Under the pieces are notes generated by a model. The model worked only from the letters and a program-made list of their open reading frames with translations. It did no database searches and was not told the origin of the DNA. Position numbers and translations under genes: made by a program. This document shows positions 6,987 through 13,534 of a stretch of 17,166 nucleotides of DNA, in pieces. How positions within the stretch are numbered: the first letter of the stretch is position 1; each line of letters opens with the position of its first letter. This DNA comes from an uncultured Ideonella sp. (lineage in GTDB: Bacteria > Pseudomonadota > Gammaproteobacteria > Burkholderiales > Burkholderiaceae): positions 1 through 17,166 of the forward strand of contig CAMLGG010000096.1 in NCBI GenBank assembly GCA_946479475.1. The letters are read 5' to 3'.

Positions 6987-8100
6987 ATGAGAACACTGGT
7001 GCTGGGCGGCTACGGCAACTTCGGCGCGCGGATCGCGCGCGCTGGCGGGCGATCCGGCCATCGAGCTGGTCGTCGCCGGGCGTGACGCCAGGCGGGCCGC
7101 GGCGATGGCCGAAGGGCTGGGCGGCGCAGCGACGGCCTGGGCCATCGACGCCTCGCAGCCGGGATTCGAGCAAGGCCTGCGAGACCGGGCCATCGGGCTG
7201 GTGATCCACACCGCCGGCCCCTTCCAGCAGCAGGGCTACGGCGTCGCGCGGGCTGCCGCCCGGGCGGGCGCCCACTACATCGACCTGGCTGACGGCCGGC
7301 GCTTCGTCTGCGACTTCCCGGCCGCGCTCGATGGCCAGTTCCGCGAGGCAGGCCGCGTGGCCGTCAGCGGCGCGAGCACGGTGCCGGCGCTGTCCTCGGC
7401 GGTGGTCGAGCACCTCGCATCGGATTGGCACCACATCGACAGCATCGACTGCTGCATCGCACCGGCGCAGACGGCCCCGCGCGGCGAGGCGACCATGGCG
7501 GCGGTGCTGGGCTACTGCGGCGCGCCGATCGAGGTCTGGTCCGGCGGACGATGGCAGCCGGAACTCGGCTGGGCGCAGCCAGCGCGGGTGCGGTTCGAGC
7601 GGCTCGCCGCGCGACGCGGCGCCTTGTGCGACATCCCGGACCTCGAGCTCTTCCCTCGGCGCTATCGCGTCCGGCAGCGAGTCCACTTTCGCGCGGCACT
7701 GGAGGTCGGCCTCGCGCAGCAGGCTTTCGCCGTGCTCGCGCGCCTGCGGGCGGCCGGCCTGGTGCGGCGTCCGGAGAGGCTCGCACCCGTGCTGACCCGC
7801 TGGGCGCCCTGGCTGGACCGCCTCGGCAGCGCCCTCGGCGGCATGGTGCTGCGGGTGGCCGGCGCCGATGCGCAGGGCCTGCCCGCACACCGCGCCTGGC
7901 ACATCGCGGCCGACGACGACCACGGCCCCGAGATCCCCTGCATGGCCGCCATCCTGCTGGCCCGCCGCCTCGCGGCAGGCCAGGGGCCGGCACCCGGCGC
8001 CCACACCGCCGCCGGGCTGTTGCCGCTTTCCGCCTTCGCGCCCGAGTTCGCGCGCTGGGCGATGCAGACCGACGTCGTCGACGAACCCGTGGCCGCCTGA
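6987..8100 (+). pseudogene. Saccharopine dehydrogenase-like oxidoreductase, frameshifted near its 5' end
   Basis: ATG at 6987, with GAGGAG ribosome site at 6976-6981, opens a dinucleotide-binding fold beginning MRTLVLGGYGNFGARIAR. This frame then runs to a stop at 7083-7085. The expected continuation (ALAGDPAIELVVAGRDARR) is found in another frame that stays open to TGA at 8098-8100. Adding two bases in the CGCGCGCGC run (7034-7042) restores one 371-residue protein. The rest fits the saccharopine dehydrogenase NADP-binding family: strand-helix repeats, HTAGPFQQQGYGVARAAARAGAHYIDLADG, then a substrate-like domain. True saccharopine dehydrogenase activity is not implied; many relatives act on unknown substrates. 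As written it should not make a full protein. A true lesion and a sequencing error in the GC run are equally possible. It is coupled to the next gene. Confidence 0.75.
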
Positions 8101-8591
8101 TGGCGCACCGCCGATTCGTCTTCCCCATGCCGGCGCCGGAGGCCGTCGTCTTCGACGCCTTCCACTACCACCACTGGCGCCGCAGATGGGATTCGCTGGT
8201 GCGATCGACCACGGTCGAGGGCGGCGCGCCCTGTCCCCACGTCGGCGCGGTGACCCACAACGCGGGTGCCGGAGGGCTGCGCGCCCTTTCCATGCGGACC
8301 CGCTTCGTCAGCTTCGACCGCCCGCGCCTGGCCGCTGCGGCGATGCTGGGGCGCTCCTTCCCTTTCCGGCGCTGGGCGGCCTCGATGCGGCACGAACCCG
8401 ACGGCGCCCAGGGCTCGCTGCTGGTCTACACCTACACCTTCGAAGCCGGGCCGCCGGGCCTGCGATGGCTGCTCGAGCCGGTCGTCGCGTGGATCTTCGA
8501 CCGGCAGACGCGCCGCCGCTTCGCCCGCCTGCAGATCTTCCTCGCCGACCATTCGGCGGAGGTGGCGCAATGGCAGGCAGAACGGCCATAG
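8100..8591 (+). CDS. SRPBCC-like (polyketide cyclase/dehydrase fold) protein
   Basis: This 163-residue protein starts MAHRRFVFPMPAPEAVVFDAFHYHHWRRRWDSLV. That layout (strand, then a helix pair around a WRRRWD-like segment, then alternating strands and a long C-terminal helix) fits the START/SRPBCC ligand-binding fold. The helix RQTRRRFARLQIFLADHSAEVAQWQ closes the pocket in such folds. The assignment comes from pattern only, since no catalytic motif defines the family. Its ATG overlaps the stop of the preceding gene by one base (TGATG), so the two are translationally coupled and probably work in one pathway. There is no separate ribosome site. It ends 4 nt before the convergent quinone oxidoreductase gene. 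The ligand is unknown. Confidence 0.6.
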   Translation: MAHRRFVFPMPAPEAVVFDAFHYHHWRRRWDSLVRSTTVEGGAPCPHVGAVTHNAGAGGLRALSMRTRFVSFDRPRLAAAAMLGRSFPFRRWAASMRHEPDGAQGSLLVYTYTFEAGPPGLRWLLEPVVAWIFDRQTRRRFARLQIFLADHSAEVAQWQAERP

Positions 8592-8595
8592 GCCC

Positions 8596-9582
8596 TCAAG
8601 GCATCAGCACGCTGCTCCCGGTGGTCTGACGCGCCTCCAGCTCGCGGTGCGCCCGCGCCACTTCGGCGAGCGGATAGCGCTGGTCGATGCGGATCCTGAC
8701 CGCGCCGGAGAGCACCACCTCGAACAGCTCGTCCGCCATGGCCTGGGTGCGCTCGCGGGTGGCGATGTGGGTGAACAGCGTCGGCCTCGTCACGTAGAGC
8801 GAGCCCTTGGACGCGAGCAGGCCGGTGTCCAGGGGAGCGGGCTTGCCGGAGGAACTGCCGAAGTTGGCCAGCAGGCCGAAGGGCCGCAGGCAGTCGAGCG
8901 ACTTCAGGAAGGTGTCGGCGCCCACCGAGTCGTAGACGACCTTCACGCCGGCGCCACCGGTGATCTCCTTCACCTTCGCCACGAAATCCTCGCGCCGGTA
9001 GTTGATGACGTGGGCCGCGCCATGCTCGCGCGCCAGGGCGCACTTCTCTTCGCTGCCCGCAGTGCCGATGAGCTGCAGGCCGAGCGCGCGGGCCCACTGG
9101 CAGGCGATGAGGCCGACGCCGCCGGCCGCTGCATGGAAGAGCACGTGGTCCCCCGCGTGCAGCCCGCCGGCGGGCAGGGTCTGGCGCAGGAGGTACTGCG
9201 CGGTCAGGCCCTTGAGCATCATCGCGGCGCCGGTGTCGAAGTCGATGGCCTCGGGCAACCTGACCACGCACTTGGCTGGCATCACCCGGCGCTCGCAGTA
9301 GCTGCCGGGCGCGTTGGCGGCGTAGGCGGCGCGATCGCCGACGGCCAGGTGCGACACGCCCTCGCCCACCGCCTCGACGATGCCGGCGCCCTCCATGCCG
9401 AGCGACAGCGGCAGGGCATTCGGGTACAGCCCCGTGCGCTGGTAGACGTCGATGTAGTTCAGGCCGATGGCCTCGTGGCGGATGCGGATCTCGCCGGGGC
9501 CGGGCTCGCCGACGGGCAGGTCGACGAGCTGCATCTGCTCGGGGCCGCCGAAGGCGGCGATCTGGACGGCGCGGTTGGCCAT
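8596..9582 (-). CDS. Zinc-independent quinone oxidoreductase, NADPH-dependent (MDR family)
   Basis: At 328 residues this is the normal length for QOR/zeta-crystallin-type medium-chain reductases. A GroES-like N-terminal half contains GLNYIDVYQRTGLYP (40-54) and GMEGAGIVE (62-70). The nucleotide-binding half has the AAGGVG motif (152-157) after HVLFHA, and later YDSVGADTF and LANFGSSSG. The Cys/His zinc ligands of alcohol dehydrogenases are absent, as expected for QOR. It should reduce quinones or other reactive carbonyls with NADPH in the cytoplasm. A GAGGAG ribosome site (9589-9594) lies 6 nt before the ATG. It is divergent from the EamA transporter, with 81 bp between them that must hold both promoters. 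A qor-like symbol would fit, but the exact subfamily is uncertain. Confidence 0.9.
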   Translation of the reverse strand: MANRAVQIAAFGGPEQMQLVDLPVGEPGPGEIRIRHEAIGLNYIDVYQRTGLYPNALPLSLGMEGAGIVEAVGEGVSHLAVGDRAAYAANAPGSYCERRVMPAKCVVRLPEAIDFDTGAAMMLKGLTAQYLLRQTLPAGGLHAGDHVLFHAAAGGVGLIACQWARALGLQLIGTAGSEEKCALAREHGAAHVINYRREDFVAKVKEITGGAGVKVVYDSVGADTFLKSLDCLRPFGLLANFGSSSGKPAPLDTGLLASKGSLYVTRPTLFTHIATRERTQAMADELFEVVLSGAVRIRIDQRYPLAEVARAHRELEARQTTGSSVLMP

Positions 9583-9663
9583 GGAGGACTCCTCAGGACT
9601 CTTGGGGTTCGGGGCTCTCGGTTATCGTGCCACCCTTTGCCCTGCCCTGCCCCCGCCGCGCCG

Positions 9664-10587
9664 ATGAAACCCCATGTGCTCACCCCCCGCCTGGCGTTCC
9701 TGCTGACGCTGCCGCCGCTGCTGTGGGCGGGCAACGCGGTGGTGGGCCGGCTGGCGGTGGGCACGGTGCCTCCGGTGGCCCTGAACTTCACCCGCTGGTT
9801 GCTCGCCTTCGCCCTGCTCTGGCCGCTGGGCCGGCGGGCCCTGGCTGATCGGGAGGCGCTCGCGCAGCGCTGGCCGCACCTGGCGCTGCTGGGCCTGCTC
9901 GGCATGGGCAGCTACAACGCGCTGCAGTACCTCGCCCTGCACAGCTCCACGCCGCTGAACGTGACCCTCATCGCCGCCAGCATGCCGGCGTGGATGCTGG
10001 CCTTCGGCGTGCTGCTGCACCGCGAGCACCCGAGCGGGCGCGAGCTGGGTGGTGCGGCGCTCTCCCTGGCCGGGGTGGTGCTGGTGGTGACGCGAGGCGA
10101 ACCGGCCCGCGTGGCCGAGCTGCAGTTCGTCACCGGCGACCTGCTGATGCTGCTGGCCATCGTTTCCTGGGCCCTGTACAGCTGGCTGCTGGCCCGGCCG
10201 CCGGCCCACATGCGAACGCCGAACCGGCCCGATTGGGACTGGGCCGGCTTCCTGCTCGTGCAGATCGCCTTCGGCCTGGCATGGAGCGGCGCTGCCGCCG
10301 GCGTGGAGGCCCTGCTGGCCGAGGACGCGCACTGGCACTGGACGCCCTGGGTGCCAGCCCTGCTGCTCTACGTGGCCATCGGCCCTTCGCTGGTGGCCTA
10401 CCGCTGCTGGGGGCTGGGCGTCTCGACCGTGGGGCCGGCCGTCGCCGCCTTCTTCGGCAACCTGACGCCGGTCTTCGCCGGCGTGCTCTCCACCGCCCTG
10501 CTGGGCGAGGCTCCGCGCTGGTACCACGGCGCGGCATTTGCCCTCATCGTGGGCGGGATCTGGCTGTCGGCCCGGCGCGGCCGCTGA
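9664..10587 (+). CDS. EamA/DMT-superfamily transporter
   Basis: This 307-residue integral membrane protein has about ten hydrophobic helices in two tandem halves, the usual EamA arrangement. The first half opens LLWAGNAVVGRLAVGTVPPVALNFTRW; the second begins near LLMLLAIVSWALYSWLLARP and ends in LLGEAPRWYHGAAFALIVGGIWL, the typical last two helices. Members are generally small-metabolite exporters of the inner membrane; the substrate cannot be read from sequence. The ATG at 9664 is chosen because everything upstream in frame is antisense to the quinone oxidoreductase gene. No clear ribosome site precedes it. The thioredoxin-like gene starts 46 bp after its end on the same strand, so the two may share a transcript. 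Confidence 0.88.
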   Translation: MKPHVLTPRLAFLLTLPPLLWAGNAVVGRLAVGTVPPVALNFTRWLLAFALLWPLGRRALADREALAQRWPHLALLGLLGMGSYNALQYLALHSSTPLNVTLIAASMPAWMLAFGVLLHREHPSGRELGGAALSLAGVVLVVTRGEPARVAELQFVTGDLLMLLAIVSWALYSWLLARPPAHMRTPNRPDWDWAGFLLVQIAFGLAWSGAAAGVEALLAEDAHWHWTPWVPALLLYVAIGPSLVAYRCWGLGVSTVGPAVAAFFGNLTPVFAGVLSTALLGEAPRWYHGAAFALIVGGIWLSARRGR

Positions 10588-10633
10588 GTCCGGCACAAGA
10601 TCCGCCTTCTTCTCCACCCGAGGAACCGAACCC

Positions 10634-11104
10634 ATGCCGACCCGACGCCTGATGCTTGCCCTGGTGGCCGCCCTGGCCAGCACCGCCTACGCCGCCACAG
10701 GCCCTTACGACGAGAGCGCCGACGCCAGGGCCGACGTGCAACGCGCGATCGATGCCTCGGTGAAGTCGCAGCGCCCGGTGCTGGTGATCTTCGGCGCGAA
10801 CTGGTGCAAGGACTGCCGCGCGCTCGATGCCGCGCTCAAGGCTCCGGCCAACGCCGAGCTGATGGGCAAGGAGTTCGTCGTCGTCAAGGTCGACGTGGGC
10901 AATTTCGACCGCCACCTCGACATCGCCGAGCGCTACGGCAATCCGATCAAGAAGGGCATCCCGGCCGCCGTGGTGCTGTCGCCCAAGCAGGAGCTGCTCT
11001 ACGCCACCCGCGGCGGCGAGCTGGCCAATGCCCGCGAGATGAGCGAGACGGGCGTCTACGACTTCTTCCACAAGGTCGCGGCCAACGCCAAGGGCGCGAA
11101 GTGA
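10634..11104 (+). CDS. Secreted thioredoxin-like protein with a CKDC active site
   Basis: This 156-residue protein carries an N-terminal signal peptide: RR at 4-5, a hydrophobic core to about 18, and a probable cut after A20 in AYA. The mature part is a thioredoxin fold. VLVIFGANWCKDCRALD holds the redox pair C58 and C61 after W57, and the cis-Pro loop is GIPAAVVLSP. The location should be the periplasm. The CKDC pair (in place of CGPC or CPHC) occurs in thioredoxin-like reductases linked to thiol repair or cytochrome maturation; the exact role is not determinable. ATG at 10634 fits the signal peptide, with GAGGAA just upstream. Its TGA overlaps the GTG start of the next gene (GTGA). Confidence 0.88.
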   Translation: MPTRRLMLALVAALASTAYAATGPYDESADARADVQRAIDASVKSQRPVLVIFGANWCKDCRALDAALKAPANAELMGKEFVVVKVDVGNFDRHLDIAERYGNPIKKGIPAAVVLSPKQELLYATRGGELANAREMSETGVYDFFHKVAANAKGAK

Positions 11105-11718
11105 GCGCCGCCGATTCCCAGGAAACGCCGGAAAGCATCCTGCGCTTCTGGTTCGGCGAGGACCCGGCCGGCGCGGCGGGCAACCCCGACTGCGCCCGCC
11201 TGTGGTGGAGCAAGCAGCCGGCGGTCGATGCCCTGATGCGCGAGCGCTTCGGCCCGCTGCTGCCGCGGGTGTCCTCGGGCGCCCTCGACGCCTGGGCCAG
11301 CGACCCGGCGGGCCGCCTGGCGCTGATCCTGCTGGCCGACCAGTTCACCCGCAACATCCACCGCGGCACGCCGCAGGCCTTCGCCCTGGACCCGGTCGCA
11401 CGCAAGCTGGCGCTCGAGGGCTTCGCGATCGGCTCGTTCGAAGGGCTGCTGCCGATCCAGCGCCTGTTCGCGACCATGCCGCTGGAGCATTCCGAATCGC
11501 TCGCCGATCAGGACCGCTGCGTCTCGCTCGTGCGCTCGCTGCGCGACGAGGCCAGCCCGACCGAACGCGGCAGCTTCGACTCCTACGTCGACTTCGCCGA
11601 GCGCCACCGCGAGATCATCCGCCGTTTCGGGCGTTTCCCGCATCGCAATGCCGTGCTCGGTCGCACGAGCACCGCGGAGGAGACCGCCTTCCTGCAGACT
11701 CCGGGCTCGTCGTTCTGA
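11101..11718 (+). CDS. DUF924 family protein
   Basis: This 205-residue helical protein has the signatures of the DUF924 family: ILRFWFGE near the N-terminus, LWWSK, DQFTRNIHR at residues 80-88, PLEHSES, and RFGRFPHRNAVLGR about residue 175. The family is widespread in proteobacteria and its function is not established; the fold is TPR-like. The start is GTG at 11101, overlapping the TGA of the thioredoxin-like gene, so translation is probably coupled. The next gene (NIPSNAP) follows after 14 nt, making a compact three-gene unit. Confidence 0.88.
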   Translation: MSAADSQETPESILRFWFGEDPAGAAGNPDCARLWWSKQPAVDALMRERFGPLLPRVSSGALDAWASDPAGRLALILLADQFTRNIHRGTPQAFALDPVARKLALEGFAIGSFEGLLPIQRLFATMPLEHSESLADQDRCVSLVRSLRDEASPTERGSFDSYVDFAERHREIIRRFGRFPHRNAVLGRTSTAEETAFLQTPGSSF

Positions 11719-11732
11719 ACGAGGAGTGCGCG

Positions 11733-12092
11733 ATGGCGCAGCGGCTGGTCGAGATCCGCTCGTACAAGCTCAAGGCCGGCGAGGCCGCGGCCTTCCACCA
11801 GGCAGTGGAGTCTCGAGTGATGCCCATGCTGGGGCCGGTGATGGACGTCGTCGCCTACGGCCCTTCGGCCCACGAGGCGGACACCTACTACCTCATTCGC
11901 GCCTACGCTGACCTGGCAGACCTGCAGGCGCAGCAGGACGCCTTCTACGACTCGCGAGCGTGGCGGGAGGGCCCTCGCAACGCCATCGTGGGGCGCATCG
12001 AAAGCTACCTCGACACCGTCGTGTGGATGTCGCAGGCGTCGGTGGACGACCTGCGGCGGTCCAACCCTCCAGGTCAGAACGTACCCGGGTAG
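11733..12092 (+). CDS. NIPSNAP family protein
   Basis: This 119-residue protein has the ferredoxin-like alpha-beta pattern of NIPSNAP domains: LVEIRSYKLKAGEAAAFHQAV, then VAYGPSAHEADTYYLIRAYADLADLQAQQDAFY, then SRAWREGPRNAIVGRIESYL. Bacterial members are small dimeric cytoplasmic proteins of unclear function. A GAGGAG ribosome site (11720-11725) supports the ATG at 11733. It is the last gene of the thioredoxin-DUF924-NIPSNAP unit. Its final 19 bp overlap the 3' end of the convergent SDR gene, so the two transcripts are antisense at their ends. Confidence 0.88.
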   Translation: MAQRLVEIRSYKLKAGEAAAFHQAVESRVMPMLGPVMDVVAYGPSAHEADTYYLIRAYADLADLQAQQDAFYDSRAWREGPRNAIVGRIESYLDTVVWMSQASVDDLRRSNPPGQNVPG

Positions 12093-12862
12093 GAGCCGCC
12101 GTCCAGCAGCCAGTTCTGGCCGGTGATGAAGCCGGCATGGGCGCTGCAGAGGAAGGCGCAGGCCGCGCCGAACTCCTCGGGGGTGCCGTAGCGCTGCGCG
12201 GGCAGCGCGAGGCGCCGCTGGTCCCACACCGACTCCACCGGCCGGCCCTGGCGCTCGGCGGCGGCCTCGATGGTCTTGCGCAGGCGGTCGGTGTCGAAGG
12301 GCCCGGGCAGCAGGTTGTTGATGGTCACGTTGCGGCCAGCCAGCCGCGATTGGCGTGCAAGGCCCGCGACGAAGCCGGTCAGCCCGCTGCGCGCACCGTT
12401 GGAAAGGCCCAGCGTGTCGATCGGCGCCTTGACCGCGCCCGAGGTGATGTTGACGACCCGGCCGAAGCCGCGTTGCGCCATCGCGTCGACCGTCGCCTTG
12501 ATGAGCGCGATCGGGGTCAGCATGTTGGCGTCGAGCGCCGCGATCCACTCCTCGCGGCCCCAGTCGCGGAAGTCGCCGGGCGGCGGGCCGCCGGCGTTGT
12601 TGACCAGGATGTCGACCTGCGGCGCGGCCTCGAGCGCCGCGGCCCGGCCCTCCTCGGTCGTGATGTCGCCGGCCACCGGCCGCACCTCGACGCCCGGCGC
12701 CAGGCGGCGCAGCCCGGCGGCCGTCTCGTGCAGCGCCTCGACGCCGCGGGCGGTGATGACCACGTTCACCCCTTCGGCCACCAGCGCCTGCGCGCAGCCC
12801 TTGCCCAACCCCTTGCTCGCCGCGCAGACGAGCGCCCACTTGCCTTGAAGTCCCAGGTCCAT
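12074..12862 (-). CDS. Atypical short-chain dehydrogenase/reductase (SDR)
   Basis: This 262-residue Rossmann-fold protein is of SDR length. The cofactor loop reads CAASKGLGKG, where classical SDRs have TGxxxGIG. NNAG is present at 88-91, and S141 of the catalytic group is conserved (NITSG). The Tyr-xxx-Lys pair is replaced: the aligned segment is LSNGAR, giving S154 and R158. The C-terminus YGTPEEFGAACAFLCSAHAGFITGQNWLLDGGSYPGTF is standard. Such proteins are often annotated as 3-oxoacyl-ACP-reductase-like, and a recognised SDR subgroup lacks a perfect cofactor motif and tetrad. Activity is therefore uncertain. The start codon overlaps the stop of the upstream GFA gene by one base (coupled). 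The 3' end overlaps the NIPSNAP gene by 19 bp. Confidence 0.88.
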   Translation of the reverse strand: MDLGLQGKWALVCAASKGLGKGCAQALVAEGVNVVITARGVEALHETAAGLRRLAPGVEVRPVAGDITTEEGRAAALEAAPQVDILVNNAGGPPPGDFRDWGREEWIAALDANMLTPIALIKATVDAMAQRGFGRVVNITSGAVKAPIDTLGLSNGARSGLTGFVAGLARQSRLAGRNVTINNLLPGPFDTDRLRKTIEAAAERQGRPVESVWDQRRLALPAQRYGTPEEFGAACAFLCSAHAGFITGQNWLLDGGSYPGTF

Positions 12863-13290
12863 CAGCGTGCCTCCTCGAACACCACGTCACCTATCCAGTG
12901 GCGCTGCCGGCGCGAGAGCCGCCTGGCCTCGTCCTCGCCATCGAAGTTGGCCGAGCCGCGGCGCAGCATGTCGGGCGGCACATTCTCGAAGGTGTTCACG
13001 TTGACGACCGCGTAGGTGCGGCCCTCGATCTCGCTGGTGACCACCGGCGGCACGCCGCAGCGGGCGCAGACGTGGAAGTCGGCCGTCTCGGTGCCGAAGC
13101 GATAGCGCGAGACCAGTGCCGGATCGCGCACCGAGATGCGAAGCGAGCCACTGGGGCAGGAAGTCCAGACCCCGCCGTGGCGGGTGCAGAACCCGCAGCC
13201 GCAGGCCCGCGCCGGGATCTCGGCGGGCTCGGGCGACCAGGCCAGGCGGAAGCAAAGATTGCCGCAGTGGCAGCTGCCGTGGATCAACAT
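12862..13290 (-). CDS. GFA-family (CENP-V/Mss4-like) zinc-binding protein
   Basis: This 142-residue protein has the cysteine pattern of the GFA family: GSCHCGN (C7, C9), ACGCGFC (C30, C32, C35) and CARCG (C75, C78), which together bind zinc. The family was named for glutathione-dependent formaldehyde activation, but most members have no proven substrate. The ATG at 13290 is chosen because the family begins right at this MLIHGSCHCG segment and an AGGA ribosome site lies 5 nt upstream. A longer reading to 13458 adds 56 residues without family character. It is the first gene of a two-gene unit with the SDR gene, with one-base overlap, and is divergent from the lipase-like gene across 244 bp. Confidence 0.88.
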   Translation of the reverse strand: MLIHGSCHCGNLCFRLAWSPEPAEIPARACGCGFCTRHGGVWTSCPSGSLRISVRDPALVSRYRFGTETADFHVCARCGVPPVVTSEIEGRTYAVVNVNTFENVPPDMLRRGSANFDGEDEARRLSRRQRHWIGDVVFEEAR

Positions 13291-13314
13291 CGACTGTCCT
13301 TTCACGCGCGGTGG

Positions 13315-13509
13315 GCTGTCATGCGGGCATTCTGCTTCGCTCGCCGGTGCGCCGCTGGCGAGGGGTCGGTCACGCATTGCGGACGACCCCAGCTGGGAAA
13401 GACCCGAGTCGGGGCGATCCCTCGGATGGGTGGACGCGGGCCGCAGCCGGACTTTCAAATGACGCCTTCACCAGCCCGGGCGGCGCGCGCGTGCCGCCCG
13501 CTGTCATGC
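13315..13509. promoter_or_regulatory. Intergenic region with a 10-bp direct repeat and a leader hairpin
   Basis: The 244-bp gap between the divergent GFA and lipase-like genes holds two exact copies of GCTGTCATGC (13315-13324 and 13500-13509), one near each gene. It also holds an inverted repeat with 8-bp arms CGGGCGGC (13477-13484) and GCCGCCCG (13493-13500) around an 8-nt loop. The hairpin sits about 19 bp before the lipase gene's ribosome site, so it may affect its expression. No reliable -35/-10 pair was found in either direction. Protein binding is conjecture. Confidence 0.25.
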
Positions 13510-13534
13510 CAACAGGACAGGAAAGGGACGCAGC

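Noticed and set aside
6961..6990. A nine-residue frame (MVAEGEERS) overlapping the start of the saccharopine-dehydrogenase-like gene
   Set aside because: It has no ribosome site, and its ATG lies partly in the candidate -10 box. The ATGA overlap with the next start is probably chance.
9602..9628. TTGGGG and TATCGT as a promoter for the EamA transporter gene
   Set aside because: The spacer is only 15 bp and both hexamers are poor. A promoter is needed in the 81-bp gap, but this one is not convincing.
8266..9663. N-terminal extension of the EamA transporter frame upstream of 9664
   Set aside because: This part is antisense to the quinone oxidoreductase and overlaps the SRPBCC-like gene. The family begins at the ATG at 9664.
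13291..13458. Longer GFA protein starting at 13458
   Set aside because: The extra 56 residues are Pro/Arg/Ser-rich with no family similarity, and a ribosome site directly precedes the ATG at 13290.
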